Both the position numbers and the translations under genes were made by a program. From the IMG/VR virus record IMGVR_UViG_3300030450_001814, positions 1 to 28,333 of that record: DNA of 28,333 nt. One strand, given 5' to 3'. The notes below the pieces were generated by a model. That model searched no databases. It saw only the letters and a program-made list of their open reading frames with translations, and was not told the origin of the DNA. Source of the stretch: a virus. Shown piece after piece: positions 1 to 8,520 of the stretch (its first letter is position 1; each line of letters opens with the position of its first letter).

Positions 1-536
1 TCAATAGCGCCTTCCCAAGCATCAAGAGAATCTCTACCTACATTTACCCACTGCATATCACATTGATACCAACGTGATGTTTTCCAGGTTCCTGAAACAC
101 CGCTATCTTTTCTTAAATAATGTAAATGATAGTTCGCTGGACTTGCATGAGCTTCATATAAAACACCTTTATTATTTGTTATAGTAGTTGTTATATTTGA
201 GCTACCATTAGCAACAGCTGTCCAGGCAGCAGCAGTTGAAAAATCATCATCAAACATTACATGGTGAGTTGATCCTGGGGTATTACTTGCATATGCTCCT
301 TTAATAACATAATCGCTCCAACCTGCAAAAACTCCCTCTCCAGGCATAAAAGTATAAGCAGGTATAGCACTACTAGAACTACTATCAGACATTCCAATTC
401 CTGCTCTAACTCTACCTTTTATATCTCCTCTAAGATTATCTAAAAGAGCACACTCATTATCTTCTAAATTAGCAGAAGATCTTTTGTCTACCCATCCTCC
501 AGAAAAATCTTTTAATATGTAATCCCTTTTAGGCAC
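1..536 (-). CDS. Virion (tail-type) structural protein, C-terminus cut by window edge
   Basis: Open frame of 178 codons running off the left edge. It probably starts at the GTG at 536, which overlaps the TAG stop of the preceding gene. The N-terminus (PKRDYILKDFSGGWVDK, then an L-E-DNE-x-x-LLDN stretch near residues 24-35) resembles the opening of many podovirus virion proteins, which begin with an F-x-GG motif followed by L-x-DNE. The rest is rich in Ser, Thr, Gly and aromatic residues, as expected of beta-structured tail proteins. Its place at the downstream end of the late operon fits a tail or fibre role. The exact function is not recognisable and the C-terminal part lies outside the window. 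Confidence 0.7.
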   Translation of the reverse strand, partial: MPKRDYILKDFSGGWVDKRSSANLEDNECALLDNLRGDIKGRVRAGIGMSDSSSSSAIPAYTFMPGEGVFAGWSDYVIKGAYASNTPGSTHHVMFDDDFSTAAAWTAVANGSSNITTTITNNKGVLYEAHASPANYHLHYLRKDSGVSGTWKTSRWYQCDMQWVNVGRDSLDAWEGAI

Positions 537-745
537 TAAAGCTTTTCTAGCATTGCGTTTCTAACTACATCTTCAACAGTATCATATATAGCATTTAAAA
601 TCTTAGCCTCTGTTTTCTCAGATATAATAGGAATGTCTATATGCTCATTTAACTTAGTCACAATCTTTTCTTGAAGTTCGTCATCAAATATCTTATCAAT
701 AATTTCTTCTTTATGCTCACTTATTATGTCTTTTATAAAGCTCAT
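536..745 (-). CDS. Small acidic helical protein, unknown
   Basis: A 69-residue protein that I do not recognise. It is rich in Ile, Glu, Asp and Lys with no Cys, and it looks entirely alpha-helical and soluble. The start ATG at 745 lies one base after the TAA stop of the upstream gene and has an AAAGGA ribosome binding site inside that gene's end. The stop TAG overlaps the GTG start of the next gene, so the three are likely translationally coupled. The position between a holin-like gene and a tail-type gene gives no firm clue to its role. Confidence 0.7.
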   Translation of the reverse strand: MSFIKDIISEHKEEIIDKIFDDELQEKIVTKLNEHIDIPIISEKTEAKILNAIYDTVEDVVRNAMLEKL

Positions 746-746
746 A

Positions 747-932
747 TTATCCTTTCTGTTTTAATTTCTTTTTACAACAATCACATGTTACAAAATCCCT
801 AGGAGCATGAGCCTTTTCTTCAAGCTTCTTAATTCTCTTCTCATGATCTCCAGCTAACTTCTTATCATCCATCTTTGTAATTGCTTTTATTACTTGTTTT
901 ATTATTACTTTTACTATCATTTTCGGTATCAT
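747..932 (-). CDS. Small basic protein with hydrophobic N-terminus and CxCC motif
   Basis: A 61-residue protein of unknown function. I placed the start at the ATG at 932 because a GGAG lies six bases upstream; the frame is open further back to 980 but only with a TTG and no good ribosome site. Residues 1-20 are hydrophobic and basic and could form an amphipathic or membrane-associating helix. A charged middle follows, then a C-terminal TCDCCKKK segment whose cysteines could bind metal. About 105 bases upstream of it (933-1037) hold no gene. It sits beside the holin candidate, so a lysis accessory role is possible but unproven. Confidence 0.6.
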   Translation of the reverse strand: MIPKMIVKVIIKQVIKAITKMDDKKLAGDHEKRIKKLEEKAHAPRDFVTCDCCKKKLKQKG

Positions 933-1037
933 TATGTGCTCCAAAATAAAATAAACATTATTAATTTGTCTAGCAACCAAAGCAATAGTATGAAACTCAA
1001 TTTATTAGATATTGATTTCCTATACTTTGTCTCAGAT

Positions 1038-1337
1038 TCAGACCTCATCCTTCTCCTGCATTCTCATTAGCTTATCTTTCAATGCACTCCCAGAAAGTCT
1101 AGCTATAACTTCTATTATTGTTTTATAACTTCTCTCTAAACCTCTTAATTCTAATTGCATCAGCTTCTGTTGATCTATAAGCTTCACAAGAATCCCTTCT
1201 AATCTATTAAACTTCTGATGTATATCTTTTGATAAATCATCTTGTATGTACTTATTTTGCTTCCATATAAAAAAGCCAAAAGCTATAGCTACAACTACAG
1301 GAATGCCATATTGTTCTAAAACTTGTAACCAATCCAT
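1038..1337 (-). CDS. Putative holin (BhlA/UviB-like), one membrane helix plus coiled coil
   Basis: The frame opens at 1367, but the likely start is the ATG at 1337 (MDWLQVLEQYG), giving 99 residues. Residues about 10-28 (GIPVVVAIAFGFFIW) form a single membrane helix. The rest is a charged, leucine-rich helix likely to form a coiled coil. A short N-terminal amphipathic stretch, one helix, then a charged coiled-coil tail is the layout of BhlA/UviB-type phage holins, which open the inner membrane to release endolysin. The GGGA upstream lies in the end of the preceding metallophosphoesterase gene, suggesting coupling. The family call rests on layout, not on a diagnostic motif. Confidence 0.55.
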   Translation of the reverse strand: MDWLQVLEQYGIPVVVAIAFGFFIWKQNKYIQDDLSKDIHQKFNRLEGILVKLIDQQKLMQLELRGLERSYKTIIEVIARLSGSALKDKLMRMQEKDEV

Positions 1338-1339
1338 AT

Positions 1340-2113
1340 TTAATTCCCATTTATTAATTCTCCCCATACTGTTGCCTTACCATTGATTATTTGAACTACA
1401 TCAACAGTAAATATTCCATCATCAAAAAAGTCAACTATCGCAAAAGCATGAGACCAGTTGATAGGCCTACCTCCTAGCCAAGAGTTTTTATCGTTTGACA
1501 TATCTTTCAAACATCCTATGCTCCAAGCAGATTTTTGGCCATCAATATGTGTCGCAGAGTGTTGTTGTATATCATGCCAATGCCCATACATAACATTCCC
1601 TCCAAGTTTACGAAGATGATTCGCAGCATGATACTGACCTCCGTAATGATGGCCGTGGTAAAAATTAAGCTTACCAATTCTTAAATACTTACCCATAGGA
1701 TAATATTGATAACCTCTTTCTTCCAATTTAACAGCATTCTTAAATAAATACTGAGGTATATATGGATGTTGCTCAACGACAATATTCAACCAATTGTCAT
1801 GATTACCCTCAGTTATATATTTTTCTTTACAACCAACCTTGTCTAAAGCTTCATCAATTATATCCATACCTAGATTAACATCTATAACATCTTGATCAAA
1901 GTCTTTAACAAGATAATCTAAAGGTGGAGCAGTTTTCTTTTTCCATTTATGTGAAGAAAAAGCTTCCCACTCTCCTGTATCTCCTAGATCAACATATATA
2001 TTCGGTTTAACTAATTTAATAGCCTTGCACAAAACATTTATTGCAGGCGTATCAGCTAAAGGAAAATGCTTATCAGGAGTTATTATTGCCCTTTTTGTCG
2101 TAACCTTTGCCAT
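1340..2113 (-). CDS. Calcineurin-like metallophosphoesterase
   Basis: A 257-residue protein with the full order of metallophosphoesterase motifs: DxH (Asp14, His16), GD (Gly44-Asp45, followed by TGE), GNHD (103-106), a histidine near 153-155 (HGH) and a final GHxH (177-180). These residues normally bind two metal ions for phosphodiester or phosphomonoester hydrolysis. The start at 2113 has a GGGGAGAGATAAAAT ribosome site. It overlaps the upstream membrane protein gene by 41 bases. Phages carry such enzymes in both late and early regions; the substrate (nucleic acid, nucleotide or protein phosphate) cannot be told from sequence. The fold call is firm, the role is open. Confidence 0.9.
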   Translation of the reverse strand: MAKVTTKRAIITPDKHFPLADTPAINVLCKAIKLVKPNIYVDLGDTGEWEAFSSHKWKKKTAPPLDYLVKDFDQDVIDVNLGMDIIDEALDKVGCKEKYITEGNHDNWLNIVVEQHPYIPQYLFKNAVKLEERGYQYYPMGKYLRIGKLNFYHGHHYGGQYHAANHLRKLGGNVMYGHWHDIQQHSATHIDGQKSAWSIGCLKDMSNDKNSWLGGRPINWSHAFAIVDFFDDGIFTVDVVQIINGKATVWGELINGN

Positions 2114-2261
2114 ATTTTATCTCTCCCCATATTTTTATTAGCATATAAACTAACGTTGCTAGAGCAGCTAGTGCACTAAACAACGGTGGTACCCATTCCA
2201 CCCAATAAACAGAGCTCCCAGCAATTCCTAAGGAAGATGTTTTTAGTGAATCTATCATCAC
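2073..2261 (-). CDS. Small single-helix membrane protein, possible holin or antiholin
   Basis: A 62-residue protein with one clear membrane segment near residues 22-43 (PPLFSALAALATLVYMLIKIW) followed by a short basic, Asn-rich tail. The ATG at 2261 lies directly after the upstream stop; a GTG at 2264 is an alternative start. The last 41 bases overlap the metallophosphoesterase gene in another frame. It is the second one-helix membrane protein within 1.3 kb, next to the BhlA-like candidate, so a holin/antiholin pair is one reading. No family motif is visible. Confidence 0.6.
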   Translation of the reverse strand: MMIDSLKTSSLGIAGSSVYWVEWVPPLFSALAALATLVYMLIKIWGEIKYGKGYDKKGNNNS

Positions 2262-2504
2262 CTATGGACGTCTTGGTGGTGCAGGTCTTGGTCTAACTGG
2301 GACAGGTCTACCTGCTGTTTTGTTCTTTGGTGCAACACGTCTATTACCTGTTAATCTACCCGACGGTCTTGAAGCGTCACTTCTTGCTCCTGCTCTTCCT
2401 GATCCACGAACTCCTGAAGCAGAACCTCCACCTCCAGATGAATCTGCAGAAGAACTTTCTCCTTTAGACTTCTCAACTAAGCCTATTATGTTTGGTTTTG
2501 ACAT
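2262..2504 (-). CDS. Low-complexity Ser/Gly then Arg/Pro-rich basic protein
   Basis: An 80-residue protein, unrecognised. Start at the ATG at 2504, six bases after an AAGGAG. After a short ordered N-terminus (MSKPNIIGLVEKSKG) it becomes Ser/Gly-rich, then Arg/Gly-rich, and it ends in alternating Pro and Arg (PVRPRPAPPRRP). It is probably disordered and strongly basic, so nucleic-acid, membrane or protein-surface binding is conceivable. An opposite-strand open frame over the same bases is a shadow caused by the biased composition. It lies between virion genes and the lysis-type cluster. Confidence 0.65.
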   Translation of the reverse strand: MSKPNIIGLVEKSKGESSSADSSGGGGSASGVRGSGRAGARSDASRPSGRLTGNRRVAPKNKTAGRPVPVRPRPAPPRRP

Positions 2505-2528
2505 CACTATCTCCTTTATTAATTAAAT

Positions 2529-2846
2529 TTATTTTGCATGATAACATAATACCATTACATTAGAATTACTATGACCTGTTGTTGTAACACTAGTAAATGC
2601 TCCGTAAATTATTTCTCCTGTTACTACCTCTAATAATGTAATATCATCTCCTTGCGAACATACAAGAGCAATAGTATCTACATGAGCAGTAGCGAGAGAA
2701 GATCCAATGACTTTAATACAGTTAAAATAACCTGTATGTGGTCCAGAGGCAGCCGTTATTACTTTGAATCCTAATTGACCTAGAGCAGCATTGCCCGCTT
2801 CTTCGGATGTATACTCCCTAAGGCCTCTATGTTTTGCTTTTGACAT
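2529..2846 (-). CDS. Small virion protein candidate
   Basis: A 105-residue protein with a good AAGGAGACTTAA ribosome site before the ATG at 2846. Residues 30-105 are dominated by alternating hydrophobic and small residues (for example VKVIGSSLATAHV-like stretches and TTTGHSNSNVMVL near the end), predicting a beta-sandwich. This is typical of small head decoration or tail proteins encoded after the capsid genes. It shares the general style of the 5638-6368 proteins but not their repeated motifs. No specific family recognised. Confidence 0.6.
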   Translation of the reverse strand: MSKAKHRGLREYTSEEAGNAALGQLGFKVITAASGPHTGYFNCIKVIGSSLATAHVDTIALVCSQGDDITLLEVVTGEIIYGAFTSVTTTGHSNSNVMVLCYHAK

Positions 2847-2856
2847 TTAAGTCTCC

Positions 2857-4134
2857 TTATCTTTTTAATGCGAACGGGCCAGGAGAAACCATCCTGGGTC
2901 CAGACATATACGCTGTTTCTTGTTGTGCGAGTTTAGTTTTAAACTCTTTATCATAATATTGTTTTGCTTTTAAATCTCCTGCTTCTTCTGCCATTTTACC
3001 TTTTATAAATGCTATAAGAGCTCTCGCCTGTATAGAAGAAACAGGTAAAAAATAATCTTCTTTATGTTCATATAAAGAACTAACATCGGTTGCTAAAACG
3101 GGGATTCTACCCCATTGAGATAAGCCAAATCCATCTACACCTATTTCAACTCCATTTTCTAAAAGTGATGCTTGACCCCCTTCCCAATGAGGAGGTCTAG
3201 CTACACCAATAACATTAGGGTTAGGACCATCTCCTCCACGTTTTTGTATTTCCCATAAACCTGTAAATCTACCTGCATCATCCAACCAAACAAGTTTTCC
3301 TACAGTAAAATACTCAGAATATTGAGCATTAGTAACATCAATTAAACTTGCGACAGAGTCTTCACTTAAAGATCCTTTATTAGGAGAAGCTATATAAAAA
3401 GCTAACTGTGAGCCTGCAGCAACAAATCCAGAAGTATGTAAAGGACTATGTTCTGGAGATACTATCCTAGGCACATTATAATATGTTGTAGTCATGGCAG
3501 TAGCATGATAATTCTCACCTAATCCATTTACTTTATAAGTAGGAGAATAAGAATACCTTATAACTAATCCTCCCATACTATTTAAAGTAGGACTTGTCCA
3601 TGAATAATCAGATTTCTGATAAGCATCTGTGTCATTAATAATATCACCACTAGGATCTTGATATAAAGATTTTTCTACAATGGCTATCTTATTACCTTTA
3701 ATAAAATAACCATACTCCATAGCTCTAGTTCCAACAGTATTAGGTTGTTCAGGTTCAACTCCTGTAGTAATATCATCTGTATAAGTCTCACTTACGTTGG
3801 AAGTGACACCATTTAAATCTGAATAACCTCCATCATAACTATTTCTATCTCCATGACTTTTATCAATATCTTTTATTTTAGGCTCATTTAATAATCTAGG
3901 AATAGATCTATACTGACCTTTATTATTAAAATGATTCTTAACTAATATATCAGTTATCTTTATAGCATCATATGGAATATCATAAAATCTTTGATCCTTT
4001 AAAATACTCTTTTTTATTTCTCTTTCCCAAGGAGCTTGTTGTATAGCCATCTCAGTTAAGCCATCCTCTATTAACATTCTAGCAATACCAAAAGAAGGTA
4101 ATTGAGTTCTTTGCATTAATTCTCTAACCAGCAT
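2857..4134 (-). CDS. Virion structural protein, large
   Basis: A 425-residue protein. The start ATG at 4134 follows an AGGAGCACAGA site and overlaps the end of the preceding gene by 11 bases. The N-terminal 60 residues are helical (MLVRELMQRTQLPSFGIA), then come long Tyr/Ser/Thr/Gly-rich beta stretches, and a helical C-terminal 80 residues (KGKMAEEAGDLKAKQYYDKE). No enzymatic motif is seen. Position after capsid, decoration and adaptor-like genes suggests a head-tail junction or tail tube component. Not assigned to a named family. Confidence 0.65.
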   Translation of the reverse strand: MLVRELMQRTQLPSFGIARMLIEDGLTEMAIQQAPWEREIKKSILKDQRFYDIPYDAIKITDILVKNHFNNKGQYRSIPRLLNEPKIKDIDKSHGDRNSYDGGYSDLNGVTSNVSETYTDDITTGVEPEQPNTVGTRAMEYGYFIKGNKIAIVEKSLYQDPSGDIINDTDAYQKSDYSWTSPTLNSMGGLVIRYSYSPTYKVNGLGENYHATAMTTTYYNVPRIVSPEHSPLHTSGFVAAGSQLAFYIASPNKGSLSEDSVASLIDVTNAQYSEYFTVGKLVWLDDAGRFTGLWEIQKRGGDGPNPNVIGVARPPHWEGGQASLLENGVEIGVDGFGLSQWGRIPVLATDVSSLYEHKEDYFLPVSSIQARALIAFIKGKMAEEAGDLKAKQYYDKEFKTKLAQQETAYMSGPRMVSPGPFALKR

Positions 4135-5551
4135 TCTGTGCTCCTTGTCCTTTAGATTGTTGAGGTACTCTTAACGTAACATATTCTTTAAATTTTACAT
4201 CATATAATTGTGATAATGCTGTAAATGATTGTATATTAGCACTTAATTTCTGTATCTCTGCTCCCATTTTTCCAGCTTCATGTTGTATATCTTGTGTATA
4301 CGCTTGTACATTAACTGTATATCTTTGAACTTCATTTTGAAATTCTGCTATTTTAGCTTGCAATTCACCATCAGCATCTTTCCATGCATGTTGAACTTCA
4401 GTCTCCCAAACCTTAGCTTCTTTATTATATTTACCTAATTCATTCTGAATATCTTGTGCATACTCAGTAATTTCTTGTTGTACTTTATTAGCAGCAATAG
4501 CTCCTAATTCTTGATCGTCATCATCTAAGAAAGCATTTAATCTACTATAATCAGCTGATAAAGTAGGCTTTACAAATGTCGGAGGTATGCTTAATATACC
4601 TTGTAATTCATATGGAACGCTTGGAGCTGAATCAACCAATCTACTTACTGATGTTTGATCAGACCAAGATAGCTGACCTAAAGCTTTCATAGAATTTGCC
4701 ATATAAGAAGTAGCTGATTGAGATACTGTGTAATACACTAAAGCTAACCAGTACCCATCTGGAAAATCTAATCCTTGAGCATCTGCAGGTTGTGTAGTAT
4801 TTACTATCTCTGTATAATTCTTTAAACCCCATAACCTAATAGGGTTATCATTACTTGGAGCTGGCCAAACTTCTATTTCTTGATTCTTTGATGTCTGTAA
4901 ATAAATAGGATGTTCGTCAGTAGCATACTCTGGCGACATAGGATCTTGAGCTTTATGCATATCAATATGTTGTATCTCTCTACAAGGATACCATTGAATA
5001 GAAGCACCTCCAGTATCCATTGCTTTTACACCCTTTGTATGATTTTTCTTTCTTTCCACAACAAAAAATCCTGCATCAAAAAACTTACTACTAGCATCTA
5101 TCGGATTACTTGTATAACTATTTACACCGTCTAATTTTTGAACTTTACCACCTGTTTCATTGGCTGAAGAGTATATATTGTCACATACAAAATTAGATGC
5201 TCCTGGACTACCTACACTAGCAACTCTAGCAGTTGTATCATTTAGCCCAGTTAAATTAGTCATTGATGTAAATTTAACATAAGTACCTGCAGTATAGTCA
5301 TGTCCTGCAGCAGTAAAGATTGTAGGAGTTGCAGTGTTACTTGTTACGTCAAGCAACCTAGGAACTTCAGTAGTTCCCATAAATAACTTAAGTTCTTCTA
5401 TAGCTCCTTGCCTTATAAGGTGTCTATAAATCTCAGCTACTCCATCTTGAATAAACTGGTCTACATCGTCTGTAGTAACAATATTACTTGAATCAGGAAT
5501 ATCTACATTAAGCCTTGATTCAATATGCTCTTTTACTGTTTTTAATGCCAT
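4124..5551 (-). CDS. Head-tail adaptor-like virion protein with C-terminal coiled coil
   Basis: A 475-residue protein. Residues about 1-60 contain a helical DDVDQFIQDGVAEIYRHLIR segment, the kind of opening found in phage head-tail adaptor proteins. Residues 60-150 are Thr/Gly-rich beta sequence that looks like an inserted immunoglobulin-like or decoration domain, followed by a mixed central domain with conserved-looking Trp and Pro residues. From about residue 345 to 445 it is a long Gln/Glu/Lys/Ala-rich helix, probably a coiled coil. It is followed by the large virion gene it overlaps. Function inferred from position and layout only. Confidence 0.6.
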   Translation of the reverse strand: MALKTVKEHIESRLNVDIPDSSNIVTTDDVDQFIQDGVAEIYRHLIRQGAIEELKLFMGTTEVPRLLDVTSNTATPTIFTAAGHDYTAGTYVKFTSMTNLTGLNDTTARVASVGSPGASNFVCDNIYSSANETGGKVQKLDGVNSYTSNPIDASSKFFDAGFFVVERKKNHTKGVKAMDTGGASIQWYPCREIQHIDMHKAQDPMSPEYATDEHPIYLQTSKNQEIEVWPAPSNDNPIRLWGLKNYTEIVNTTQPADAQGLDFPDGYWLALVYYTVSQSATSYMANSMKALGQLSWSDQTSVSRLVDSAPSVPYELQGILSIPPTFVKPTLSADYSRLNAFLDDDDQELGAIAANKVQQEITEYAQDIQNELGKYNKEAKVWETEVQHAWKDADGELQAKIAEFQNEVQRYTVNVQAYTQDIQHEAGKMGAEIQKLSANIQSFTALSQLYDVKFKEYVTLRVPQQSKGQGAQNAG

Positions 5552-5572
5552 TATACCTCTTGTTTAAAGATG

Positions 5573-5612
5573 GGGTGCCACGCGGGGAGAGAAGTCTTTC
5601 CAGGTGACACCC
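5573..5612 (-). other. Strong hairpin in late transcript between virion genes
   Basis: In the 86-base gap between two late genes, arms 5573-5581 and 5604-5612 pair over nine positions with one G-U (GGGTG/CACCC plus CAC/GTG). A second shorter purine/pyrimidine stem lies inside. It is the most GC-rich spot of the neighbourhood. There is no T-run after it in the late-strand sense, so it is not a standard terminator. An RNA-processing or transcript-stabilising stem that raises capsid mRNA over downstream tail mRNA would fit. Confidence 0.45.
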
Positions 5613-5637
5613 ACACCTATATTATTAAACTGCTTTA

Positions 5638-5988
5638 TTAGTTACCATCATTATCGCCATTAAAGCAATACCATTTACCTGATGTTCCATCATGATACCA
5701 GTAACATACAGCTACATCACCTTGGTCTGCGTCTATCTTTGCAGTACCTATCGTAGGTTGAGTAGCTGAATCAACTAAAAGAGTATCATTAGAATTATCA
5801 GCTTGATATAGTAATACTTTCTGACCATTGTAGTCTCCATCAGCTAAACTAACCATACCACTTGAAGCACTAGTAACATTAACTAAACCGTAAGGTTTAG
5901 CTATACTAGTACCAGGTGATCCAGCAGCTGTAACAGACTGTACTTCTTGATCATGAGCAGATAAAGCAGGTTTTTTTACTTTTGCCAT
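5638..5988 (-). CDS. Decoration-like virion protein, paralogue of the next upstream gene
   Basis: A 116-residue protein starting at 5988 after an AGGAGG site. It shares its start (MAKVK-x-PAL), a TSASSG block, YNGQKV and a closing WYHDGT-x-GKWY block with the protein encoded at 6012-6368, so the two arose by tandem duplication. Predicted all-beta, with no Cys pair or enzyme motif. Small duplicated beta proteins directly after the capsid gene are often head decoration or spike proteins, which is the best guess here. Confidence 0.65.
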   Translation of the reverse strand: MAKVKKPALSAHDQEVQSVTAAGSPGTSIAKPYGLVNVTSASSGMVSLADGDYNGQKVLLYQADNSNDTLLVDSATQPTIGTAKIDADQGDVAVCYWYHDGTSGKWYCFNGDNDGN

Positions 5989-6011
5989 ATTCCTCCTAAG
6001 TTATGCTCAGG

Positions 6012-6368
6012 TTAAGAACCATTGTTAACGCTGCTAATACCGTACCATTTTCCATTAGTACCGTCATGGTACCATCTAAATAATGCACAAGACCCAGTAC
6101 CTGGAGTTATAGTAGCAGTTCCTTTGACTGCAGCACCAGTAGAATCTACTATCCCTGTATTATTGCTTGCATCTAAAGAATGTACGATAACTTTTTGTCC
6201 ATTGTATTCACCGTCTTTTAACACTATATAGCCTGAGCTAGCACTTGTTAATTGAACTAAACCAGAAGGTTTAGATACTTGTGCTAACGATGGTACAGCA
6301 TTTGCTGTTATGGTAGTAACCTTTTGATTCTGAGAACTACCTAAAGCTGGTCGTTTTACCTTTGCCAT
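6012..6368 (-). CDS. Decoration-like virion protein, tandem paralogue
   Basis: A 118-residue protein with an AGGAGG site before the ATG at 6368. Same layout as the 5638-5988 product: a basic MAKVKRPAL start, a central TSASSG, YNGQKV, and a C-terminal WYHDGTNGKWY. Between these blocks the two copies differ widely, so the duplication is old or the loops evolve fast. Likely a capsid surface or tail-fibre-associated beta protein. Identification is by context; the paralogy is seen directly. Confidence 0.65.
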   Translation of the reverse strand: MAKVKRPALGSSQNQKVTTITANAVPSLAQVSKPSGLVQLTSASSGYIVLKDGEYNGQKVIVHSLDASNNTGIVDSTGAAVKGTATITPGTGSCALFRWYHDGTNGKWYGISSVNNGS

Positions 6369-6371
6369 TGA

Positions 6372-6926
6372 TTAACCTCCTATAGCACCATCAACAAAAA
6401 CACCAATAATTTTAATAGTTGATGTTGATGCTAAGTCATGCGCTAAAGGAGTAAACCTAAAGTGAATGTTTCTAGCAGCTGTGCTATAAAGATTTATAGC
6501 TTGCAACGCATTTGCTTCAGAGTTTGTTATACCACAATTTACGAATGCATTAGCGCCATATCCTGCTCCATCTTTTATAACATGAACAGGAATATTAGCA
6601 CCCATAGTTTCTGCTGAACCACCATCGTCAAGTAATGCTTTAGCAGCACCACCTAAGATTTGAGTACCGCCAGCACTTGTTCCAACACTCATATCAAGAT
6701 CGTCTCCTGATGCTCCTGCTGTAACAATATTGCTTTTAGCTACTAAGATTACATCCTTTAACCAACTATTTGCAGGTTGCACTAAAATAGCATCGCTGTT
6801 TGCGGCTGCAGTTATTGTAACGGCTATCTCAGTTTCTACCACTTTATAAGGTACTACTGCTTGTAGGCCTTTAACCTCATCAAGAAGATTATCAGCTTTA
6901 TTTTGTCCATACATTGGATTTGCCAT
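6372..6926 (-). CDS. Capsid-associated virion protein candidate
   Basis: A 184-residue protein, start ATG at 6926 after AAGGAGATAAATT. It lies immediately downstream of the major capsid gene, the usual place of decoration or minor head proteins. The sequence is rich in Ala, Gly, Ile and Thr with repeated beta-like stretches (VVETEIAVTITAAANSDAIL) and no catalytic motif. Similar-sized beta proteins follow the capsid gene in many marine podovirus-like genomes. No named family recognised. Confidence 0.6.
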   Translation of the reverse strand: MANPMYGQNKADNLLDEVKGLQAVVPYKVVETEIAVTITAAANSDAILVQPANSWLKDVILVAKSNIVTAGASGDDLDMSVGTSAGGTQILGGAAKALLDDGGSAETMGANIPVHVIKDGAGYGANAFVNCGITNSEANALQAINLYSTAARNIHFRFTPLAHDLASTSTIKIIGVFVDGAIGG

Positions 6927-6937
6927 AATTTATCTCC

Positions 6938-8464
6938 TTATGATTTCCAGACAGCATGAGCTTCAGGCATTTGCCATTCCATTCCTGCTTCTGTTAAGAT
7001 TAAGTCCACACGTCTATCAATACCAGAATTTTCAAGAGTTTGAACGCCAACATATACTGAAGTATCTCTGTTAAGACCATTACCTACTAGAGGTCTGTAA
7101 TTGGAATGCTTCATATTAATAGCAAGTATACCAATATCAGTACCGTCTAAGTGGATATTTCTGGCTACATTCATATCTCCATAAGGAGTTGTGATTGTAG
7201 TGATATCAACACCAAACACTTTCTTTTTACCTGTGATTGCCATATCAGCTCTAAATTGAGCAGAAACTTCAAGATTGTTCTTAAAGTATCCACCTAATTT
7301 ATGCAACCAGTTATATACAGAAGTAGAACAGAAGAATACTGTTGAACCTGCATTATTATAACGTGGATCCATAAAAGCAGACATGTCATCTAGAAAATCA
7401 TCAGAAGTCTTAGTATTAATATCAAAGCCACTGAAAATATTAGCTTTACCTAAGATCCAGTTAACTGCACCTTCTGTATAATTAACACCATCACTTCCTG
7501 ATTGTTGAGAACCAAACAATAAAGATTGTTCGATATCCCATTTATGTTCAACTAACTTTTCCTTCCAAACTCTAGCCCACTCGTTCTTATCATATCTAAG
7601 AGCAGTTGCTCTAGCAGTATTAGTCATTGCCATTGCAGTTTTCCAGATTTGAGTTTGACCATAGCTTGTTGAATAAGGCTGATCTTTCCATGTTTCAGGA
7701 TAACCAGATCCCTCTTCATGAGCAGTACCTACAACATAACATTTTTTAGCATCAAGTCCAGCTTGAGACTGATCGTCTAATGCTGTTGCTAAAGTACTTG
7801 TCATTGGAGTTGAAGCTGCTTGGAAAGAACAAAGATGTACGTTAGTGACAGTCGCCATTTTTCTTACAGCTTTTGTTTTTAATATAACAGCTTCACCAGA
7901 AGTTGTTACTTCAACAACTTTTACTACTATATAATCAGCACCATCCCATGCAGATGTAGTAGGAGCAGAACCTCTTGTGTTAATTTTAACAAGTTGTCCA
8001 GGTACAAAAAATTCAGGTTTTGTTCCTGCAGCACCTACTGCTACTTGATTATTTGCATTACCATAAATAGAAGTTATATTACCACTACTTTTGTAGTCAG
8101 TTTCCATTTTAAAATAATACTCATCATTCAAATCATGATTGCCATGAGTTAAAGTTGAAGTTGCAGTAGAGCATGCACTTGACGTACCATGAGCTACTAC
8201 ATAAGCATATCTTTTATGAAAAGACTGCCTTTTTTCAGTGAACTTGAATGCTGGGTCATCAGTCGGTTTTTTAGAAACTTTACTTAAAAATCTAAAGAAA
8301 GGATCTTGTGCGATTGCTAACTCAGAAACTCGATCACCAAAGTTATACTTTCGTCTCAGATCACCAGTATCGGGATTTCCAACACCACCCGTAGGTAGTC
8401 CTGGCGTAGTAATCCCAGTACTCGAACCTGGCGAAAGATCACCAATTTTAAATAAATCAGACAT
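6938..8464 (-). CDS. Major capsid protein
   Basis: A 508-residue protein following the scaffold-like gene, with a strong AAGGAGGACATTAAA site. It has the features of a main head protein: a Gly/Pro-rich N-arm, a long mixed domain with a beta insertion, a helical section (KEKLVEHKWDIEQSLLFG), and a C-terminal part with SVYVGVQTLENSG and an LILTEAGMEWQMPEAHAVW end that resembles capsid proteins of marine phages. The HK97 fold is assumed from family practice, not shown. Gene order portal - scaffold - capsid supports the call. An opposite-strand frame at 8238-8519 is a shadow. Confidence 0.85.
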   Translation of the reverse strand: MSDLFKIGDLSPGSSTGITTPGLPTGGVGNPDTGDLRRKYNFGDRVSELAIAQDPFFRFLSKVSKKPTDDPAFKFTEKRQSFHKRYAYVVAHGTSSACSTATSTLTHGNHDLNDEYYFKMETDYKSSGNITSIYGNANNQVAVGAAGTKPEFFVPGQLVKINTRGSAPTTSAWDGADYIVVKVVEVTTSGEAVILKTKAVRKMATVTNVHLCSFQAASTPMTSTLATALDDQSQAGLDAKKCYVVGTAHEEGSGYPETWKDQPYSTSYGQTQIWKTAMAMTNTARATALRYDKNEWARVWKEKLVEHKWDIEQSLLFGSQQSGSDGVNYTEGAVNWILGKANIFSGFDINTKTSDDFLDDMSAFMDPRYNNAGSTVFFCSTSVYNWLHKLGGYFKNNLEVSAQFRADMAITGKKKVFGVDITTITTPYGDMNVARNIHLDGTDIGILAINMKHSNYRPLVGNGLNRDTSVYVGVQTLENSGIDRRVDLILTEAGMEWQMPEAHAVWKS

Positions 8465-8520
8465 TTTAATGTCCTCCTTTTTTTTACGAGTTACGCTCGG
8501 AGGACTAATATTACATTAGC

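Noticed and set aside
2320-2526. 68-codon plus-strand frame
   Set aside because: Antisense shadow of the Arg/Pro-rich late gene, caused by its biased codons.
8238-8519. 93-codon plus-strand frame over the capsid start
   Set aside because: Opposite to the strong major capsid gene and its ribosome site; shadow.
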